A DNA stretch of 64,000 nucleotides from Roseibium alexandrii DFL-11 (GTDB taxonomy: Bacteria; Pseudomonadota; Alphaproteobacteria; Rhizobiales; Stappiaceae), in contig NZ_CM011002.1 in assembly GCF_000158095.2 (NCBI RefSeq), positions 2,247,228-2,311,227 of the forward strand. The letters run 5' to 3'. A model generated the notes under the pieces. The model had not been told where the DNA came from. It ran no database searches and was given only the letters and a program-made list of their open reading frames with translations. A program made the position numbers and the translations under genes. How positions within the stretch are numbered: the stretch's first letter is position 1; the number at the start of each line of letters is the position of its first letter. Of this stretch, positions 60,545 through 64,000 are shown one piece after another.

Positions 60545-61894
60545 ATGTTCGATTGGGCCTACAAGAAACGGCTGCGGGACGATCTGGAGACATGGGTCGG
60601 CAAAGGCTGGCTGACCCCGGAAGGCGCAGCAGCCATTCTGGAAGACCAGGATCAGGACGACGGACGCTCCAGACTGCCCATGGCCCTGGCCGGTATTGGT
60701 GTCGTCTGCGTTGCTTTGGCGTTGTTTGCCTTTATTGCCGCGAATTGGGGTGCAATCCCGAAATCCATCAAGCTGGCAGGCATTGCCGCCTTGATCCTTG
60801 GCGCGCACCTTTTGGCAGCCCTCGCCTCCCGGGCCGGCAAGAAAGGTCTTTCGGATTTGGCGACGGGTTTTGCCACCTTGGTGTTTGTCGGTGGGATGGC
60901 GCTGGTCGGACAGATTTTCCATATGCCCGCCGATTGGTCCGGGGGCGCGTTCCTGGTTTGCATGGGCGCCCTTGCTGCTGCCTGGCTGTCCGGATCCATC
61001 ACATCCCTGACGGTGGCTGCAATTGCTGCCGTTACCTGGCAGTCGTCGAGGATGTTTACAGAGCATGCAGGCGGGGCGGACGCCGTGATCAGCATCGTGT
61101 TTCTAGCCGCGATTTTCCTGCATCCCTTCTTCCACCCTGCCCGGCTCAGCCGGTTTGCAGCGATTGCTGTCTTGCTCGTTACGTACGGACGCTGGTTTGG
61201 AGAGGTGGCCGACCGGATGCTGGGTGGAGATGATGCCGTTGGCGCCATGATCCTTGCAGGGTTTGGCGGCCTGTTCGCGACCATGATCCAACTTGGCCCG
61301 ATCGGCGATCTTTATGTGAAATGGTCGAGCTACAAACCGGTCAAGACGCATGCACACTGGCTTATGCTGCGCGCCCTGCAGGACATCGGCTTCATGATGC
61401 TGTGCGCACTTGTGTTCGTCAGCCTGATTGCGGTTCAGGAGTTTGATGACGGTGTTCCGCTGATGCGGGTCTTCTCGCTACCGGTCGCGCTGCCCCTGCT
61501 GTCAGCGGTTGCGCTGTGTGTCATTGGCCTTGTGATGTCGTTCAAGACGGAAAAGGCACTTGCCCTTTTCGCCGCCGTCGGGCTAGCCTTGCTCACGTGT
61601 CTGGCGCCCTTGGTTGTTGAGAACGTATTGTTGGTGTCGGCCCTCGCACTCGCTTCGTTGATCGGGCTTTGCACCCTTGGAACCTGGTTCAACAACCGCT
61701 TCTGGATGCTCTGTGCCTATCTCGCTCTGACGGGTGTTGGACTTTGGCTGCTTCAGGTCACCATCGGCTCCCTTTTGGGACAGTCAGTCTTTTTCCTGAT
61801 CGCCGGCCTTGTCCTTCTTGGCATGGCGCTCTGGCTGGCCCGTTTGTTCAAACGAAAATCAGGACCGGCAGACAAAGCGGAGGCTCGCTCATGA
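60545..61894 (+). CDS. DUF2157 membrane protein
   Basis: A 449-residue protein. A soluble N-terminal segment (KRLRDDLETWVGKGWLTPEG) typical of DUF2157 is followed by about a dozen hydrophobic spans (MALAGIGVVCVALALFAFIA and others). Function is unknown. The ATG at 60545 has CGGAGTGGCA in front. Its stop overlaps the start of a GDYXXLXY protein gene, a pairing often seen for this family, so the two probably form one membrane complex. Confidence 0.85.
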   Translation: MFDWAYKKRLRDDLETWVGKGWLTPEGAAAILEDQDQDDGRSRLPMALAGIGVVCVALALFAFIAANWGAIPKSIKLAGIAALILGAHLLAALASRAGKKGLSDLATGFATLVFVGGMALVGQIFHMPADWSGGAFLVCMGALAAAWLSGSITSLTVAAIAAVTWQSSRMFTEHAGGADAVISIVFLAAIFLHPFFHPARLSRFAAIAVLLVTYGRWFGEVADRMLGGDDAVGAMILAGFGGLFATMIQLGPIGDLYVKWSSYKPVKTHAHWLMLRALQDIGFMMLCALVFVSLIAVQEFDDGVPLMRVFSLPVALPLLSAVALCVIGLVMSFKTEKALALFAAVGLALLTCLAPLVVENVLLVSALALASLIGLCTLGTWFNNRFWMLCAYLALTGVGLWLLQVTIGSLLGQSVFFLIAGLVLLGMALWLARLFKRKSGPADKAEARS

Positions 61895-62469
61895 CCGCCG
61901 AAGCGCTCGATCAGCAGCCAGCCACCCGCTCACGCAAACTATCTCCATTCTTGAAGTGGGGCTTGATCGCGCTTGTGCAGCTGACCCTCATTGCTCTCCC
62001 TCTGATCGACCGTCTCGATGTTCAGATGAGCGGCAAGGAGGTGACCCTGGCGCTGGTCCCGGTTGATCCGCGAGACCTTCTGCGCGGCGATTATGTGATC
62101 ATCAACTTGGCCATCGCCCGTGTGTCCGTTGATTTGCCCGGCGCAAACGAGGCCAAGGAGGGAGACCGGGTCTATGTCCGTCTGGCGCCCGGGACTGACG
62201 GCGTTATGCGTGCGGCCTCCGTTGGCAAGGCACCGGATGCTTCCGGTACTGCCGCCATGGCCGGGACCGTCCAGTCCGTCGGCGGCAGCGACATTCGCAT
62301 CTACTACGGTATAGATGCGTTCTTCTTGCCCGAAGGCGACGGCCTCATCATCGAGGACCTGGATACGGAGCGCGTCAATCTGGTGGTGGCCGTGACTGAA
62401 GATGGCCGGTCATTGCCGCTGCGCCTTCTGGTCGACGGAAAACCCTTCAAAAACGACGCAGCCTTTTGA
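61891..62469 (+). CDS. GDYXXLXY-type membrane-anchored protein
   Basis: A 192-residue protein with one N-terminal span (WGLIALVQLTLIALPLI) and an extracytoplasmic domain holding the family motif in DPRDLLRGDYVIINLAIAR, followed by YYGIDAFFLPEGDG. Function is unknown; it is translationally coupled to the DUF2157 gene by an ATGA overlap. Confidence 0.85.
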   Translation: MTAEALDQQPATRSRKLSPFLKWGLIALVQLTLIALPLIDRLDVQMSGKEVTLALVPVDPRDLLRGDYVIINLAIARVSVDLPGANEAKEGDRVYVRLAPGTDGVMRAASVGKAPDASGTAAMAGTVQSVGGSDIRIYYGIDAFFLPEGDGLIIEDLDTERVNLVVAVTEDGRSLPLRLLVDGKPFKNDAAF

Positions 62470-62525
62470 CGGAGCCGCTATCGGAGAGTATGAGCGCGCT
62501 ATGATATTCTTCGCAAAGGCCACTT

Positions 62526-63569
62526 ATGTCCGATCCTGCTCTTGAAACACTGGTGCTGCCAATCTCGTCCGGTGACGTGGGCCTGCCGGACCGCGCCCGG
62601 TTCCTTGTGCTCCGCGCCCGCGCAGGACGCCCGCTGAAAGATCTGGAGCCACACGAGGTCGTCTGTGAGCAAAGCTTCGCACCGGATCGCGATGCTCTGC
62701 AAAAAGCCGGGTTCAAGGTAGACGCGGAGACCCAGGAAGATGGCTTTGATGCCGTGCTGGTCTTGCCCGGACGCCAGCGGCAGGAGGCACGCGCCCTGCT
62801 CGCACGGGCGGCCACCAAGACGAGGCCCGGTGGCACCGTCATCGCTTGTGCGCCCAATACGGAAGGCGCGAAAACGCTGGAGCAGGACTTTTCGGCGCTC
62901 TTCGGCAGTACTGACAAGCTCTCGAAGAACAAGTGCCGCGTTGTCTGGGCCCCTGTTGATGCGAGCAACCTCGACACTGCGCTGATGACAGATTGGTCGG
63001 GTCTGGATGCACCACGGCCTGTTCTCGATGGCGCTTACATCAGCCGGCCCGGCGTCTTTGCCTGGGACCGGATCGATCCGGCGTCCAGGCTTTTGGCCGA
63101 GAATCTCCCCGACAGTTTGAGCGGCCGGGGCGCGGATCTCGGCGCGGGCTTTGGTTACCTCTCCCGCCAAGTTCTGGAAAAGGCGCCAAAGGTCGCCGCC
63201 CTCGATCTTTATGAGGCAGAAAAACGCGCTCTGGATCTGGCCGAACAAAACCTCGCGCCCTTCAAGGGCAAGAAGGCAATGACGGGCATCTGGTCCGATG
63301 TCACCAAAGGAATTGAGGGTCCGTACGACTTCCTGGTGTCCAATCCCCCTTTCCATCAATCCGGCAAGGCCGACCGGGCAGATGTTGGTCAAGGGTTTAT
63401 CCGGGCGGCTGCTCAGGGCCTACGTTCCGGTGGGGTGTTTTATCTGGTGGCCAATCGGCACCTGCCTTACGAGCGCACGCTCGGCGAAGTGTTCGACCGC
63501 GTCGAAATGCTTGCCGATGCCGGCGGCTACAAGGTGATCAAGGCAACCAAGGGCAAGGGAGGCAAGTAA
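62526..63569 (+). CDS. RsmC-like ribosomal RNA guanine-N2 methyltransferase
   Basis: A 347-residue protein of two methyltransferase-like halves, as in RsmC. The C-terminal half has ADLGAGFGYLSRQVLEKAP for SAM and FLVSNPPFHQSGKADR with the NPPF catalytic motif. RsmC methylates G1207 of 16S rRNA; RlmG is a related alternative. The downstream pseudouridine synthase starts one base after the stop, giving a small rRNA-modification operon. Confidence 0.88.
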   Translation: MSDPALETLVLPISSGDVGLPDRARFLVLRARAGRPLKDLEPHEVVCEQSFAPDRDALQKAGFKVDAETQEDGFDAVLVLPGRQRQEARALLARAATKTRPGGTVIACAPNTEGAKTLEQDFSALFGSTDKLSKNKCRVVWAPVDASNLDTALMTDWSGLDAPRPVLDGAYISRPGVFAWDRIDPASRLLAENLPDSLSGRGADLGAGFGYLSRQVLEKAPKVAALDLYEAEKRALDLAEQNLAPFKGKKAMTGIWSDVTKGIEGPYDFLVSNPPFHQSGKADRADVGQGFIRAAAQGLRSGGVFYLVANRHLPYERTLGEVFDRVEMLADAGGYKVIKATKGKGGK

Positions 63570-63570
63570 G

Positions 63571-64000
63571 ATGAGACTGGTCAAACTCCTCGCCAACCTT
63601 GGCTACGGCAGCCGGAAAGAAATGCAGCAGGCGATCCGCCATGGCTGGGTGACCGACCGGAAGGGCAACCAGCTGAAGGCCGACGCGAAGACGGATCACA
63701 AAGACATTCTCTTCGACGATGAGCCGCTCGACCCGGCGCAAGGCGTCGTCATTTTGATGAACAAACCGCTCGGCTACGTTTGCTCAACCAAGGATCAGGG
63801 ACGTCTGGTCTATGATCTTCTGCCGGACCGGTTCCGGATGCGCAAACCCGTGCTCTCGACCATCGGCCGGCTGGACAAGGAAACATCCGGCGCCTTGCTG
63901 TTCACGGACGACGGGACGTTTTTGCATCAGGTGATCTCGCCCAAATCGAATGTTCCAAAGGTCTATGAGGTCACACTCGACCGGCCCATGAACGGCAGCG
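63571..64000 (+). CDS. RsuA/RluB/RluE-family pseudouridine synthase, 3' end outside window
   Basis: The first 143 residues are visible and the frame is open to the window edge. An S4-like start (LVKLLANLGYGSRKEMQQAI) is followed by VVILMNKPLGYVCSTKDQ and the catalytic motif STIGRLDKETSGALLFTDDG with the active Asp. Family members make pseudouridine in 16S or 23S rRNA; the precise target cannot be told from this portion. GGGAGGCAAGTAAG precedes the ATG. Confidence 0.9.
   Translation, partial: MRLVKLLANLGYGSRKEMQQAIRHGWVTDRKGNQLKADAKTDHKDILFDDEPLDPAQGVVILMNKPLGYVCSTKDQGRLVYDLLPDRFRMRKPVLSTIGRLDKETSGALLFTDDGTFLHQVISPKSNVPKVYEVTLDRPMNGS

Overview
The window reads as chromosomal DNA of a marine-type alphaproteobacterium, most likely of the Stappiaceae (Roseibium/Labrenzia group) or a close relative. 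This is inferred from gene content, not from a marker-gene search: a BA14K-family protein, a CysN-CysC fusion, a homogentisate cluster, a short-chain-fatty-acyl (ScfR/RamB-type) regulator, many EAL/GGDEF, PilZ and class III cyclase proteins, and GC-rich intergenic palindromes built on the core GTCCCGGATC. No phage, plasmid, rRNA or CRISPR was seen. Both window edges cut genes: a PAS-GGDEF-EAL gene on the left and an RsuA-type pseudouridine synthase on the right.

Layout. 1-4.6 kb: a c-di-GMP enzyme, a split MnmC pair for tRNA wobble-uridine modification, and a YbaK-type deacylase. 4.8-7.7 kb: cysD-cysNC for sulfate activation. 8-10.6 kb: PilZ protein, cyclic-nucleotide-domain/SpoIIE-type phosphatase, GNAT. 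10.8-13.8 kb: 3-hydroxybutyrate dehydrogenase plus acyl-CoA ligase, divergent from a PAS-LuxR regulator. 14.1-16.4 kb: an unusual fusion of a PTS EIIC sugar permease with an EAL phosphodiesterase. 16.5-18.3 kb: tRNA-Gln, tRNA-Pro and a CNNM/CBS protein. 18.5-24.5 kb: a TetR regulator divergent from an FMO / BASS symporter / SDR / SDR / FadL operon, a candidate uptake-and-oxidation pathway for a hydrophobic compound. 24.7-26.6 kb: an HTH-only LuxR protein divergent from an ScfR-type regulator. 26.7-33.6 kb: a seven-gene homogentisate catabolic run (hmgA, two MBL-fold proteins, fumarylacetoacetase, DinB-fold protein, FAD monooxygenase, DUF2783), behind a visible promoter with an overlapping palindrome.

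33.9-38.5 kb: small hypotheticals, a class III adenylate cyclase, a DM13 protein and a HerA-type ATPase. 38.9-41.4 kb: two tandem orphan family-3 solute-binding proteins and a ChrR-like bicupin. 41.4-45.1 kb: nitroreductase and MFS pump sharing a palindromic operator, hemolysin-III protein, L,D-transpeptidase. 45.3-53.2 kb: an M19 dipeptidase, a GntR regulator and a dipeptide ABC operon whose dppA-dppB junction carries a 270-bp MITE-like element. 53.6-57.2 kb: a third orphan binding protein, the BA14K protein and an ABC-F ATPase. 57.5-60.2 kb: a TauABC/NMT1-type importer ending in a clear terminator. 60.5-64 kb: a DUF2157/GDYXXLXY pair, an RsmC-type methyltransferase and the truncated pseudouridine synthase.

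The strongest leads for new biology are the EIIC-EAL fusion, the DinB-fold gene standing where a maleylacetoacetate isomerase would be expected, the MBL-fold protein that has lost its second zinc site, and the TetR-controlled FMO/BASS/SDR/FadL operon.
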